Assembly: GCF_001281485.1 (NCBI RefSeq)
Contig: NZ_CP012669.1
Location: 434,001 to 498,000 of the forward strand
Direction: 5' to 3'
DNA: 64,000 nt
DNA from: Altererythrobacter epoxidivorans
GTDB taxonomy: Bacteria; Pseudomonadota; Alphaproteobacteria; Sphingomonadales; Sphingomonadaceae
The position numbers and the translations under genes are program-made. The notes beneath the pieces are model-generated. The model was given only the letters and a program-made list of their open reading frames with translations. It was not told where the DNA came from and searched no databases. Shown here in pieces: positions 18,571 through 27,978 of the stretch (positions within the stretch are counted from its first letter, which is position 1; each line of letters begins with the position of its first letter).

Positions 18571-19752
18571 ATGCGCGACGCAGTTATCGTATCGACGGCA
18601 CGTACGCCGCTCGCCAAATCCATGCGTGGGGCGTTCAACGCGACTCACCCGGTCCAACTGGGTGCGTGGTCGGTAGAAGCTGCGGTCGAGCGCGCAGGTC
18701 TTTCGGGTGGAGAGATCGACGATGTGATCATCGGCGCGGCCAGCCAGGGCGGGGCGCAAGGCTTCAACATGGGCCGCCAGATCGCGCTTCGCGCCGGTCT
18801 CCCGGTCGAAGTTTCAGGCATGACGATGGACAGGCAGTGTTCTTCGGGCCTGATGTCCATTGCAACCGCAGCAAAGCAGATCATCGTCGATCGCATGGAT
18901 ATCTGTGTCGCTGGCGGGGTCGAATCGATCACCTCGCTACGCTCCGGTGGTGGCCAGCCGCCCCAGCGCGACGAAGAACTGCTCAAAATGCATCCCGATA
19001 TCTTCATGCCGATGATCGGCACCGCCGAAGTCGTCGCCAAGCGCTATGGCATCAGCCGCGAAGCGCAGGACGAATATTCGCTCCAGTCGCAGCAGCGCAC
19101 TGCCGCAGCCCAGCAATCGGGCAAGCTCGCTGACGAAATCATCGAAGTCAGCACCACCATGGCGGTGAAGGACAAGGAAACCGGCAAGATTTCGCAGCGC
19201 GAGGTCACCATTTCGATGGACGACTGTAACCGCCCCAACACGACCCTCGAAGGGCTCGCATCGCTCGATCCGGTGATGGGCGAAGGGCACACCGTAACAG
19301 CAGGCAACGCGAGCCAGTTGGCGGATGGTTCGTCGGCCAGCGTCCTCATGGAAGCGAAGGTCGCCGAACAGCGCGGCCTCCAGCCGCTGGGCCGCTACGT
19401 CGGCATGGCGGTCGCGGGCACCAAGCCTGATGAAATGGGTATCGGACCCGTATTCGCCATTCCGAAGCTGCTCCAGCGGTTCGACCTCGGCATGGACGAT
19501 ATCGGCCTGTGGGAGCTCAACGAGGCCTTTGCCGTGCAGGTGCTCTACTGCCGCGACAAGCTCGGCATCCCCGACGAAAAACTGAACGTGAATGGCGGCT
19601 CGATCTCGATCGGCCACCCCTTCGGTATGACGGGTGCCCGCTGCGTCGGCCACGCGCTGATTGAAGGGAAGCGTCGCGGCGAGAAATACGTCGTCGTCAC
19701 GATGTGCGTCGGTGGCGGGATGGGCGCTGCGGGCCTGTTCGAGGTACTCTGA
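18571..19752 (+). CDS. Acetyl-CoA acyltransferase (thiolase)
   Basis: The 393-residue enzyme would split 3-ketoacyl-CoA with CoA to acetyl-CoA and a shortened acyl-CoA. The nucleophile is Cys90 in DRQCSSGL, the second Cys is Cys379 in [10 protein letters not shown], and His349 lies in [16 protein letters not shown]. The length is the usual one for thiolase II. The ATG at 18571 starts the family-typical [14 protein letters not shown], with GGAAGAGG upstream; the open frame extends to 18523 without support. It is followed after 2 bases by the acyl-CoA ligase. It is divergent from the operon that holds the hydratase/dehydrogenase, so the region supplies activation, hydration, oxidation and thiolysis. 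Confidence 0.88.
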   Translation: MRDAVIVSTARTPLAKSMRGAFNATHPVQLGAWSVEAAVERAGLSGGEIDDVIIGAASQGGAQGFNMGRQIALRAGLPVEVSGMTMDRQCSSGLMSIATAAKQIIVDRMDICVAGGVESITSLRSGGGQPPQRDEELLKMHPDIFMPMIGTAEVVAKRYGISREAQDEYSLQSQQRTAAAQQSGKLADEIIEVSTTMAVKDKETGKISQREVTISMDDCNRPNTTLEGLASLDPVMGEGHTVTAGNASQLADGSSASVLMEAKVAEQRGLQPLGRYVGMAVAGTKPDEMGIGPVFAIPKLLQRFDLGMDDIGLWELNEAFAVQVLYCRDKLGIPDEKLNVNGGSISIGHPFGMTGARCVGHALIEGKRRGEKYVVVTMCVGGGMGAAGLFEVL

Positions 19753-19754
19753 TC

Positions 19755-21512
19755 ATGGCGACGCAGACGAAATCCGAGACAGGCAGTCTCGCCTCCGCGA
19801 TCGGCTGGACAGCTCCTGCCGGCTGGCCCGTGATCTCGCGCGATCAATGCCGCGAAATTCTGACGGCTCCCGGTCAGCGGTTCGAAATGGAGACAATCGA
19901 CATTCGCGGGATACCGACCCGTGTCTGGAAGAATGCTCCGCCGAACCTGCGCGCGATCGCCATGGTCGGCCGGATGCATGGTGATCGTGAGTTCACGGTC
20001 TACGAAGACGAACGCGTGACCTATGATGCCTGGTTCCGCGCAGTCGCTACGCTGGCGCATGAATTCCAGGCCCGCGGGGTGAAGAAGGGCGACCGTGTTG
20101 CTGTCGCGATGCGCAACCTGCCCGAATGGCCGGTGGCATTCTTTGCGGCTGTCACGATCGGGGCGATTTGCGTCCCCCTCAATGCGTGGTGGACTGGGCC
20201 TGAGCTTGCCTACGGCCTTGCAAATTCGGGGACCAAGCTACTCGTATGCGACGAGGAGCGGTGGGAGCGCGTCTCGGAAAACCGCGCCGACTGTCCCGAT
20301 CTCGAGACGGTGTTCGTCACACGGGCGGAAGGCTCGCTTAGTGGCGCCGAAGCGCTCGAATCCGTCATCGGCAAGCCGATGGAGTATGCAAGCCTCCCTT
20401 CGCGCGACCTGCCTGAAGTAGAAATTGCGCCCGAAGACGACGCCACGATTTTTTACACCAGCGGCACGACCGGCAAGCCCAAAGGCGCGCTTGGCACGCA
20501 TCGCAACCTTTGCACCAATATCCTGTCGAGCGGCTACAATGCGGCTTGCGCGGTCCTTCGCCGTGGGGAGGAAATTCCCGAACCGACGCCGAAGGTCGGG
20601 CTGACCGTAATCCCGCTCTTCCACGTCACCGCCTGTTCGGCCGGACTGATGGGTAATGTCGCTGCCGGAAATACGCTGATTTTCATGCACAAGTGGGACC
20701 CGGTGAAGGCGTTCCAGATCATCGAGCGCGAGAAGGTCAATTCGACTGGCGGCGTTCCGACGATCGCGTGGCAGTTGATCGAGCACCCCGAACGCAAGAA
20801 CTATGATCTTTCGAGCATAGAAGCGATTGCCTACGGCGGTGCTCCGTCCGCGCCCGAACTCGTGCGCAAGATCCGCGAAGTATTTGGCGCGCTCCCGGGC
20901 AATGGCTGGGGGATGACCGAAACCATGGCCACGGTGACCGGCCATTCGAGCGAGGATTACCTCAACCGTCCCGATAGCTGCGGCCCGCCTGTGGCAGTCG
21001 CCGACCTCAAGATCATGAACGAGGACGGCACGCAGGAAATGCCGACCGGCGAGGTCGGGGAACTGTGGGCGCGGGGCCCGATGGTGGTGAAGGGGTACTG
21101 GCACAATCCCGAAGCGACTGAAGCAACCTTCATCGACGGATGGGTCCGCACCGGAGACCTGGCCCGTCTGGACGACGAGGGATTCTGCTACATCGTCGAC
21201 CGTGCCAAGGACATGGTGATCCGCGGCGGCGAAAACATCTACTCGTCGGAGGTCGAGAACGTACTCTACGACCACCCTGCGGTGACAGACGCGGCGCTGA
21301 TCGGACTTCCGCATACGCAACTGGGCGAAGAGCCCGCTGCGGTGGTCCATCTCGCGCCTGGAACCAGCGCGACGGAAGCGGAACTCCAGCAGTGGGTTGC
21401 CGACCGTCTGGCCAAGTTCAAGGTGCCGGTACGGATCGTCTTTACGAAGGACACACTACCGCGAAATGCGAATGGCAAAATCCTGAAGAAGGATCTTCTG
21501 TCGATGTTCTGA
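19755..21512 (+). CDS. Acyl-CoA ligase (AMP-forming, class I adenylate-forming family)
   Basis: The 585-residue enzyme would activate a carboxylic acid with ATP and CoA. The P-loop-like motif [12 protein letters not shown] lies near residue 235, the GWGMTE adenine motif near 385, the TGD hinge motif in [15 protein letters not shown], and the C-terminal lysine in [11 protein letters not shown]. An N-terminal extension of about 70 residues precedes the core. It starts 2 bases after the thiolase stop and is surely co-transcribed with it. The chain or ring specificity is not readable; the context of esterases and acyl-CoA dehydrogenases suggests it activates the acid freed by ester cleavage. A TetR gene follows 68 bases later on the same strand and could control the unit. 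Confidence 0.87.
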   Translation: MATQTKSETGSLASAIGWTAPAGWPVISRDQCREILTAPGQRFEMETIDIRGIPTRVWKNAPPNLRAIAMVGRMHGDREFTVYEDERVTYDAWFRAVATLAHEFQARGVKKGDRVAVAMRNLPEWPVAFFAAVTIGAICVPLNAWWTGPELAYGLANSGTKLLVCDEERWERVSENRADCPDLETVFVTRAEGSLSGAEALESVIGKPMEYASLPSRDLPEVEIAPEDDATIFYTSGTTGKPKGALGTHRNLCTNILSSGYNAACAVLRRGEEIPEPTPKVGLTVIPLFHVTACSAGLMGNVAAGNTLIFMHKWDPVKAFQIIEREKVNSTGGVPTIAWQLIEHPERKNYDLSSIEAIAYGGAPSAPELVRKIREVFGALPGNGWGMTETMATVTGHSSEDYLNRPDSCGPPVAVADLKIMNEDGTQEMPTGEVGELWARGPMVVKGYWHNPEATEATFIDGWVRTGDLARLDDEGFCYIVDRAKDMVIRGGENIYSSEVENVLYDHPAVTDAALIGLPHTQLGEEPAAVVHLAPGTSATEAELQQWVADRLAKFKVPVRIVFTKDTLPRNANGKILKKDLLSMF

Positions 21513-21580
21513 TGATGTTGCCGGTTGCGGCATTGGCAGGTGTGCATTTGCTGGTGTAGTGCAGGTTCATGGGGGAGCCG

Positions 21581-22810
21581 ATGGCAAGTAAAACCGCGAG
21601 CACGAAGAAATTCGGCGAGAAGCGCCAGGCGATCGTGCATGCGGCGTCGGTGCTGATCAATGACGCCGGTGTGCAGGCGACGACCTTGTCGGAAGTGGCG
21701 CAGGCCATCGGTCTAAACGCAACCAGCATCACCTATTATTTCTCGCGCAAGGACCAGCTCGTCGTCGCGGTCTATGACGAAACGCTGGAACTGATGGAAC
21801 GGATGGCGCAGGAAGCGCTGGCCGAAGACACACCTGCCGCAAGAATTGCGAAATATGTGGCGCAACATGTCGAGCTGCGGACGCGCATCCGTCGCGGAGA
21901 GCGCGGGCTGGTGACGGCGCTTTCGGAAATCAGGACCCTGAACCCGGAACGGCAGGAACCATTGCTGGCCCGCTATGCCGGGATTGTCGAAACGATCCGC
22001 CAGTTCTTCGGCGAAGCAAAGGACACGAACGAGCGTTCGCTGTTCTCGGCCCGTGCGCACATCCTGCTCGAAGCGATGATGTGGTGGCCGGTCTGGTCGC
22101 TACGCTATTCGACGCTGGACTTCCCGCGGGTCGAACAACGCATGATCGACATCCTCGTCAACGGCATCCCGGCTGAACGGGGACGGTGGCAGCCGATGCC
22201 GCTTGCCGGGAATGACTGGGGCACCGATCCGGCAGGGACGCCGACCCAGAACGACGAATTCCTGCGCGCCGCGACGATCATGATCAACCAGCGCGGTTAT
22301 CGCGGCGCATCGGTCAACCGCATTGCGGAAATGCTGAACGTGACCAAGGGCAGCTTCTATCACCATCACGATGCCAAGGACGATCTCGTCCTGGCATGCT
22401 TCCAGCGCAGCTATGACCGCTTGTCGGCGGTCCAGATGGCAGGACAGGATGTCGACGGAGATTGCTGGGTCCAGCTGTCCAGCGTGCTCAACGGCTTGCT
22501 CGAGGTCCAGTTCTTCGACGAGATGCCGCTGCTTCGCACGACCGCGCTGCAAGCCCTCGATAGCGAACACAAGGTCGACGTGGTGACCCGTTCGAACCGT
22601 CTTGCGCGTCGTTTTGCAGGGATGCTGATCGATGGGGTGGCAGACGGATCGGTCCGCCCGATCGACCCGCTGATCGCCAGCCAGTTGATCATGTCGACAT
22701 TGAACGGCGCTTATGAAGCCCGCCGCTGGGCGCAGCGTTTCGACAATCGCGAAATGGCTATCGAAACTTACGTTTCGGCGCTGACAGAGGGCCTGGCCCC
22801 CGAAGCCTGA
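21581..22810 (+). CDS. Tandem TetR regulator with two complete DNA-binding domains
   Basis: The 409-residue protein is twice the usual TetR size and contains two TetR helix-turn-helix units. The first covers about residues 10-60 (TTLSEVAQAIGLNATSITYYFSRKDQL) and the second starts near residue 225 (ASVNRIAEMLNVTKGSFYHHHDAKDDL). Each is followed by a helical domain of ligand-binding size. This is a head-to-tail fusion of two repressors, so a monomer might act as a pseudo-dimer. An ATG at 21569 is an alternative start; I prefer 21581 because GGGGGAG lies before it. It follows the acyl-CoA ligase and converges on an MFS gene. It probably senses an acyl-CoA or substrate of this region, which is inference. 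Confidence 0.85.
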   Translation: MASKTASTKKFGEKRQAIVHAASVLINDAGVQATTLSEVAQAIGLNATSITYYFSRKDQLVVAVYDETLELMERMAQEALAEDTPAARIAKYVAQHVELRTRIRRGERGLVTALSEIRTLNPERQEPLLARYAGIVETIRQFFGEAKDTNERSLFSARAHILLEAMMWWPVWSLRYSTLDFPRVEQRMIDILVNGIPAERGRWQPMPLAGNDWGTDPAGTPTQNDEFLRAATIMINQRGYRGASVNRIAEMLNVTKGSFYHHHDAKDDLVLACFQRSYDRLSAVQMAGQDVDGDCWVQLSSVLNGLLEVQFFDEMPLLRTTALQALDSEHKVDVVTRSNRLARRFAGMLIDGVADGSVRPIDPLIASQLIMSTLNGAYEARRWAQRFDNREMAIETYVSALTEGLAPEA

Positions 22811-22825
22811 CTTTCGTCGGAATTG

Positions 22826-24109
22826 TCAGGAGGGCGCCCTGTGGCGCGGCTCATCCACCTTGAATACCAGCACGGCCAGCGCTGCGATCAGTGCTGTCAG
22901 GACGATGACGAATAGCGGGATGAACCCCGTGATCCCGATCAGAACGCCGGCGGCGATCGGCCCGATAGCGGCGATTGCACCCTCGACCGTCGTGACGAAG
23001 GCCAGGCGCATCGGCGTATCTTCCTGCTTGCCGAATTCGAGGACCATGGTGGTCGAGGCGAGCATCCATCCCGATGCACCCACGCCAAGGCACACGAAGG
23101 CGATGTAAACGGGCAGGGCGGTGTTCGCCAGGATCAACAGGACGACGCCCGCAATCGTACTCACCAGCGCCGAAACATAGACGATCTTGAAACCGAACCG
23201 GTCGCCCATTGGCCCCCAGAAGATGTTCGAGACCGTATCCGATCCCAGGAACAGGAAACTGAGCCCGCCGATCAGTGCGCCGTCGAGGCCGAGCAGGGTA
23301 CCGGCATAGACCGTCCAGAACGGCCCGCCGACCCGTGCCAGAGTGGCAAAGCTCTGCACCACAAGGAAACCTGCGAAAGCTCGGTCTTCGAGTAGTTCGG
23401 GAAACTGGCGCATGCGTTCGAGCATGGGCATCTGCGGCCGCGAAACGGGCGCTGCCGGTTCGCGGATCATGGTCTTCAGGACGACCAGACCTGCACTCGT
23501 CAGCAGGAAGGCGAACAGGAAAGTGGTCGCGTAACCGTTGCCCAGCCACTCGTCTGCAATGAAGTAATTGCCGGCAACCCAGGCCAGCACGGCGGCAATC
23601 AGTCCGCCTGCGAAGTTGCGATAACCCTGCAATCTGCCGCGTTGCCTGATCGGGATGAGTTTGCTCATCAGCATCTGGAAGGCGACGCGCTGTGCGCCGG
23701 TGAAGAAGCCGAGCAGGAGGAAACTGGCGAAGGTTGCAAACAGCAGCCAGCTGCCGGTCAGGAACCAGCCTGCGAGCGCGAGGCACAGGATCATGAGGCG
23801 CATCATCGAACCGACGCGTATGGCGTAGGGCAGGATGTGGCTGCGGTGTTCGATCCGCGCGCCGCTGGCAATGGGGCTGATCGTCGCGCCGAGCTGCAGC
23901 AAGGCTGCGCCAAGGCCGACCGCAGCAGTGCTTCCGGTCAGAAGCAGCAGGTATGCGGGAATGATGGTCGGCGCATAGATGAGCCGGAAACCGGTCATCC
24001 CAAGGACGCCGTGGATGAAGTTGGCGCGAAAGTTCCGTGGCAGGTTTTCGTCGACGAAACGCGCGTGTTCAGCCAGCGCACGTTGTTGTGCGCTGGCTGC
24101 CACTGTCAT
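22826..24109 (-). CDS. MFS transporter
   Basis: The 427-residue inner-membrane protein has 12 predicted hydrophobic helices. The first about 40 residues are soluble, then come membrane segments such as MTGFRLIYAPTIIPAYLLLLTG and others through to the end. The frame is open back to 24217, inside the neighbouring dehydrogenase gene, so I take the ATG at 24109, which lies 31 bases after that gene's stop. It is the last gene of a five-gene minus-strand operon that otherwise holds three acyl-CoA dehydrogenases and a GPH-type carrier. A role in uptake or export of the acyl substrate is plausible. I cannot assign a subfamily or cargo. Confidence 0.75.
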   Translation of the reverse strand: MTVAASAQQRALAEHARFVDENLPRNFRANFIHGVLGMTGFRLIYAPTIIPAYLLLLTGSTAAVGLGAALLQLGATISPIASGARIEHRSHILPYAIRVGSMMRLMILCLALAGWFLTGSWLLFATFASFLLLGFFTGAQRVAFQMLMSKLIPIRQRGRLQGYRNFAGGLIAAVLAWVAGNYFIADEWLGNGYATTFLFAFLLTSAGLVVLKTMIREPAAPVSRPQMPMLERMRQFPELLEDRAFAGFLVVQSFATLARVGGPFWTVYAGTLLGLDGALIGGLSFLFLGSDTVSNIFWGPMGDRFGFKIVYVSALVSTIAGVVLLILANTALPVYIAFVCLGVGASGWMLASTTMVLEFGKQEDTPMRLAFVTTVEGAIAAIGPIAAGVLIGITGFIPLFVIVLTALIAALAVLVFKVDEPRHRAPS

Positions 24110-24140
24110 TCCATCGGGATCCTCGAGCGGATCCAAGCGA

Positions 24141-25211
24141 TCAATAGCCGCCGAGCTTGGCGAAGCGGTTCTTGAGGTAAGACGTGCTGCCAAAGCTCGC
24201 CTCGAGGACGCGGGCACGCTTCAGGTAGAAGCCGATGTCATACTCATCGGTCATCCCGATACCGCCATGAAGCTGCACACCCTCGCGGCTCATCGTGTGG
24301 AGCACCCGGTTCGCTTCCGCCTTGGCGATGGTTGCCGCACGGGCGACGCCAAATCCGCTGTCGAGCGCCTGCAACCCGCCTTCGACGGCCGAGCGCATCA
24401 TGGCAAGATCGCCGAAGAGGTCCGCCATCCGGTGCTGGAGCGACTGGAAGGTCGCCAGCACCTGGTTGAACTGGACGCGCTGCTTCAGGTAATCGAGCGT
24501 GGTGTCGAACACCTGCTGCGCCATGCCCAGCATCTCGCAAGCGGTGAGGATGCGTGCCCTGTCGAGCACATCGTCGAGCAGGCTGTCGCCGCCACCTGCC
24601 AGCTTGTCTGCCGAGGCACCGTCGAAGGTGACGTCGGCATGGCTGCGCTGGTCGGTCAGCTTGCGGGTCGACAGAGAAACGCCATCGCCCTTTTCGACAA
24701 GATAGAGTCCGTCGGTCGAAGCGACCACGAACAAATCGGCGCCATGCGCTTCGTGGACGAAGGCCTTCGTGCCCGAAATCTTGCCGCCCGAAACGCTGGT
24801 CGCGATCTTCGAAGGATCGTGACGCGCACCTTCATCGATGGCGAGCGTTCCGATCATCTCCCCGCTGGCGAGCTTGGGCAGGTATTTCGCCTTTTGCTCG
24901 TCACTGCCGCCAAGCACGATTGCAGCAGCTGCGATCGTGGTCTGGATCAGCGGACTTGCCGTCAGCGTCTTGCCCAGTTCCTCGACCACCAGACCGGCCG
25001 AAAGCCAGCCGAAGTCCGAACCACCGTGCTCTTCGGGGATGATGACCCCGGTCCAGCCCATTTCGGCCATGTTGCCGAAAGCGCCGCGATCGAATGCCTC
25101 GGGTTCGCCGCTTGCGCGAACCTTGCGGAATTCGGTCACAGGGCTTTCATTGGTGGCCCATTCGCGCGCCATGTCGCGCAGCATTTCCTGTTCTTCGTTG
25201 AGAACTGCCAT
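24141..25211 (-). CDS. Acyl-CoA dehydrogenase, short subunit type
   Basis: The 356-residue flavoprotein has the acyl-CoA dehydrogenase N-terminal helical domain (NEEQEMLRDMAREWA), the middle beta domain and a C-terminal domain with GGIGMTDEYDIGFYLKRA. It lacks the usual Y-E-G-T/S catalytic segment near the C-terminus and is shorter than typical 380-residue members. The ATG at 25211 follows GCGAGG; the open frame to 25250 would run into the previous gene. It starts 16 bases after the next dehydrogenase, with which it may form a heterotetramer as in known steroid side-chain dehydrogenases, where the short partner does not carry the catalytic base. That assembly is inference from gene pairing and motif loss. 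Confidence 0.85.
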   Translation of the reverse strand: MAVLNEEQEMLRDMAREWATNESPVTEFRKVRASGEPEAFDRGAFGNMAEMGWTGVIIPEEHGGSDFGWLSAGLVVEELGKTLTASPLIQTTIAAAAIVLGGSDEQKAKYLPKLASGEMIGTLAIDEGARHDPSKIATSVSGGKISGTKAFVHEAHGADLFVVASTDGLYLVEKGDGVSLSTRKLTDQRSHADVTFDGASADKLAGGGDSLLDDVLDRARILTACEMLGMAQQVFDTTLDYLKQRVQFNQVLATFQSLQHRMADLFGDLAMMRSAVEGGLQALDSGFGVARAATIAKAEANRVLHTMSREGVQLHGGIGMTDEYDIGFYLKRARVLEASFGSTSYLKNRFAKLGGY

Positions 25212-25227
25212 TTTCCTCGCGCCCCTC

Positions 25228-26439
25228 TTACTGGTGGTCGAGCATGCCAAGCACGCGCTTGGCGATGATGTTGTTCTGAATTTCGGTCGAACCGCCGTAG
25301 ATCGTGGTGGCCTTGCCGAACAGCCAGGCGCGCACGCCTGCCAGTTCGCTTTCGGAGAAGCCTTCGCCCTCCCAGCCGAGGCCCTGCAGCCCCATGATCT
25401 CGATCAGCATTTCGGCGCGTTCCTGCCCGAGCTTGGTGCCCAACTTCTTCAGCACCGAGCTGATTTCCGAGACGCCGCCAGCCGCTTTCGACTCTTCGGT
25501 CGCACGGCGCGCGGTCATCAGGAACGAGCCCCAGCGAATCTCGAAATCGGCGATCCGGTCACGCATGACCTTGTCGGCAATCTCGCCGCCATCATCGAGT
25601 TCGAGGTACTTCTTGGCGACGTCGGACACGCTCTGGCCCATCAGGCGCGCCATGCTGCCGCCGCCCGACAGGTTCGTCCGTTCGTGCTGCAACAGGCGCT
25701 TGCCGATCGTCCAGCCCTGGCCTTCTTCGCCGACCAGGTTTTCCTTCGGCACCTTCACATCGGTGAAAAAGGTTTCGCAGAACGGGCTCATGCCGCTGAT
25801 CATCTGGATCGGGCGAACTTCGACGCCCGGCGAATCCATGTCGATCAGCAGGAAGCTGATCCCGCGATGCTTGTCGCTTCGATCAGTGCGGACGAGGCAG
25901 AAGCACTTGTCCGCCCACTGGCCGCCGCTTGTCCATGTTTTCTGGCCGTTGACGAGGTAATGGTCGCCCTTGTCCTCCGCCGTGGTCTGAAGGTTAGCAA
26001 GGTCGGAACCGGCATTGGGTTCGGAATAGCCCTGGCACCAGCGGACTTCGCCGCGGCAGATCGGAGGGATATGTTCCTTCTTCTGCTCTTCGCTGCCGTA
26101 TTCGAGCAGGGTCGGGCCGAACATCATCACGCCCATGCCGCCGATCGGGTTATAGGCACCGGCCTTGGCCAGTTCCTCGTTGAGGATCGCGGCCTGTTTG
26201 CGGTTCAGCCCGCCGCCGCCATACTCCTTGGGCCAGGTGGGCGTGCCCCATCCCCTCGCGCCCATCGCCTCGCGCCATTTGCGCTGTGGTTCGGTTTCTG
26301 CCGTCGGTCCTTCGACGCCTGCGAGGGCATTGCCTTTGCCCTTCAGTTCCTCGGGGAAATTATCCGCCAGGAATTGCCGCACTTCCTCGCGGAATGCGTC
26401 CGTCGTATCGGCCGGTTGCAGTTCAGTCTGCGTTGCCAT
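25228..26439 (-). CDS. Acyl-CoA dehydrogenase, long subunit type
   Basis: The 403-residue enzyme would oxidise acyl-CoA to enoyl-CoA with FAD and pass electrons to ETF. It shows WCQGYSEPNAGSDLANLQT in the flavin/substrate region, KTWTSGGQWAD, and IYGGSTEIQNNIIAKRVLG near the end, where a Gly replaces the Glu of the common Y-E-G motif. A glutamate elsewhere would have to serve as base, as in FadE26-like proteins. AAGGAG stands before the ATG at 26439 (a GTG three codons earlier is less likely). The gene is 24 bases after the GPH carrier and 16 before the short dehydrogenase. The pair looks like the two subunits of one enzyme. Confidence 0.85.
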   Translation of the reverse strand: MATQTELQPADTTDAFREEVRQFLADNFPEELKGKGNALAGVEGPTAETEPQRKWREAMGARGWGTPTWPKEYGGGGLNRKQAAILNEELAKAGAYNPIGGMGVMMFGPTLLEYGSEEQKKEHIPPICRGEVRWCQGYSEPNAGSDLANLQTTAEDKGDHYLVNGQKTWTSGGQWADKCFCLVRTDRSDKHRGISFLLIDMDSPGVEVRPIQMISGMSPFCETFFTDVKVPKENLVGEEGQGWTIGKRLLQHERTNLSGGGSMARLMGQSVSDVAKKYLELDDGGEIADKVMRDRIADFEIRWGSFLMTARRATEESKAAGGVSEISSVLKKLGTKLGQERAEMLIEIMGLQGLGWEGEGFSESELAGVRAWLFGKATTIYGGSTEIQNNIIAKRVLGMLDHQ

Positions 26440-26463
26440 TCTCTCCACTCCTTCAATATTCGA

Positions 26464-27978
26464 TCAGCGTGCCGGTGCACCCAGCGCGCTGTCACGAACC
26501 GTTTGCTCGCGGGCTTCCGCTTCCAGCGCGCGCAGGCGCTCCACGTTGTCGCGATGGATCTGTTCGGTGATAGGGTAAAACAACAGGAAAAGGCAGCCGA
26601 TTATCCATAGCCCCAGGGATACGGGGATGTAGTGGATCAGCAGGCTCTGCTCCATCGCTAGGGTTACCGCTGACGGATCGACCTTTTCCGGGAAACCCGA
26701 CCACGTCAGGATCAGGCCCGCGCTGAAAATGCCGAGGCCCGACGAACACTGTTGCATGAAGCTGGACGCGGAAAAGAACACGCCCGCACTGTGCTTGCCC
26801 GATTTGACTGCATGATCTTCGACCACGTCTGCGAGCATCGAACTGGTGTTGATCAGCGAAATCGCGATCATAGCTCCGTAGGATGCGCCGATCAGGAACA
26901 GGGTCGGCACCAGCATGGGATGGCCGACCGGGAAGAATAGCCCGAGATACGTCAGAATCAGCGGCGATATCCCGAGACAAATGCCAAGCAAGGCCATGAT
27001 CATCGACGTGTTCCGCTTGCCCAGCTTGCGCGAGAAATAGGGCGCCAGCGGAGCAGCGATCGTCGCCGCTATCAAAGAATCGAACGTCAGCAGCGCGATC
27101 TGTTTTGCGGACAAGTCGAACACATAGGTGCTGAAATAGAGCGTTGTGGCGCTGTAGAGGCCGATTGCGGTGTATTTGAATACGCCGAAGCCGAAAATCG
27201 CGAGGAAGCCCTTGTGCGAAAATGCGGTCAGCATTTCCTTCACGTGATTGCTCACGCCGCTCCCTCCCTCCGGCTCTTCGCTTTGCCGCATGTAGGGAAT
27301 GCGGTTGCGAGTGCCGAACGCGCAGACCAGGATTGCGATGAAGATCAGCGCGCCGCCGGTCATGGCGAACTTGACGTATCCTTCAGGGTTGAGCTGGCCG
27401 ATCGGATAATCCTCTGTCGCCACGAAGAACGCGGCAAGACTGAAAGCGGTAAACCCGAAGGTTCCCGCATACCCGTACCAATAGCGCAGCGAAAACAGCT
27501 TGGTTCTGGTTGCGTAATCTGATGTGAGCTCAGGGTTCATCGCGCTGCTCGGAATCTCGAAGCAGCTGATCGATGCACGGGTCAGCGATGCGAGGGCGAA
27601 GATCCAGACACCCATTTGGAAATCGGTCAGCCCGGATGGCGGGAACCAGGCGAGCACGAAGAAGAAGGTCGTCGGGATTGCCGCCCCGAAAATGAAAGGA
27701 TGCCTTCTGCCGAGGCGCGACCGCGTGATGTCGGACCAACGCCCGATGAAAGGATCTGCGAACGCATCCACTAGCAGCGTCAGGGCGATCGCGGTCGAAA
27801 CGATCGCAGCCGGAACGCCTATCACCTGGTTGTAGAACAGCAGGAGGTAGGTCGAGAATGCAGCGTTCTTGACGCCGATCGAAACCGCACCGAAGCCGTA
27901 GGCGTGCCGCGTACGAGCGCTGATCGGCGGGATTTCGCTTTCGTTGACCGGCGTCGCGCCCATGGTGGCGGCCGTCAT
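26464..27978 (-). CDS. GPH-type sodium/proton symporter (MelB-like MFS)
   Basis: The 504-residue membrane protein has 12 helices and the marks of the glycoside-pentoside-hexuronide:cation symporter group. These include YGFGAVSIGVKNAAFSTYL at the start, DAFADPFIGRWSD after TM2 with the cation-site Asp residues, and SRLGRRHPFIF after it. GPH carriers usually import sugars or glycosides with sodium or protons. Here the gene sits between acyl-CoA dehydrogenases, overlapping the upstream one by 4 bases (ATGA), so its cargo may be a glycosylated or non-sugar substrate of that operon. An internal ATG at 27963 is an alternative start. Confidence 0.8.
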   Translation of the reverse strand: MTAATMGATPVNESEIPPISARTRHAYGFGAVSIGVKNAAFSTYLLLFYNQVIGVPAAIVSTAIALTLLVDAFADPFIGRWSDITRSRLGRRHPFIFGAAIPTTFFFVLAWFPPSGLTDFQMGVWIFALASLTRASISCFEIPSSAMNPELTSDYATRTKLFSLRYWYGYAGTFGFTAFSLAAFFVATEDYPIGQLNPEGYVKFAMTGGALIFIAILVCAFGTRNRIPYMRQSEEPEGGSGVSNHVKEMLTAFSHKGFLAIFGFGVFKYTAIGLYSATTLYFSTYVFDLSAKQIALLTFDSLIAATIAAPLAPYFSRKLGKRNTSMIMALLGICLGISPLILTYLGLFFPVGHPMLVPTLFLIGASYGAMIAISLINTSSMLADVVEDHAVKSGKHSAGVFFSASSFMQQCSSGLGIFSAGLILTWSGFPEKVDPSAVTLAMEQSLLIHYIPVSLGLWIIGCLFLLFYPITEQIHRDNVERLRALEAEAREQTVRDSALGAPAR

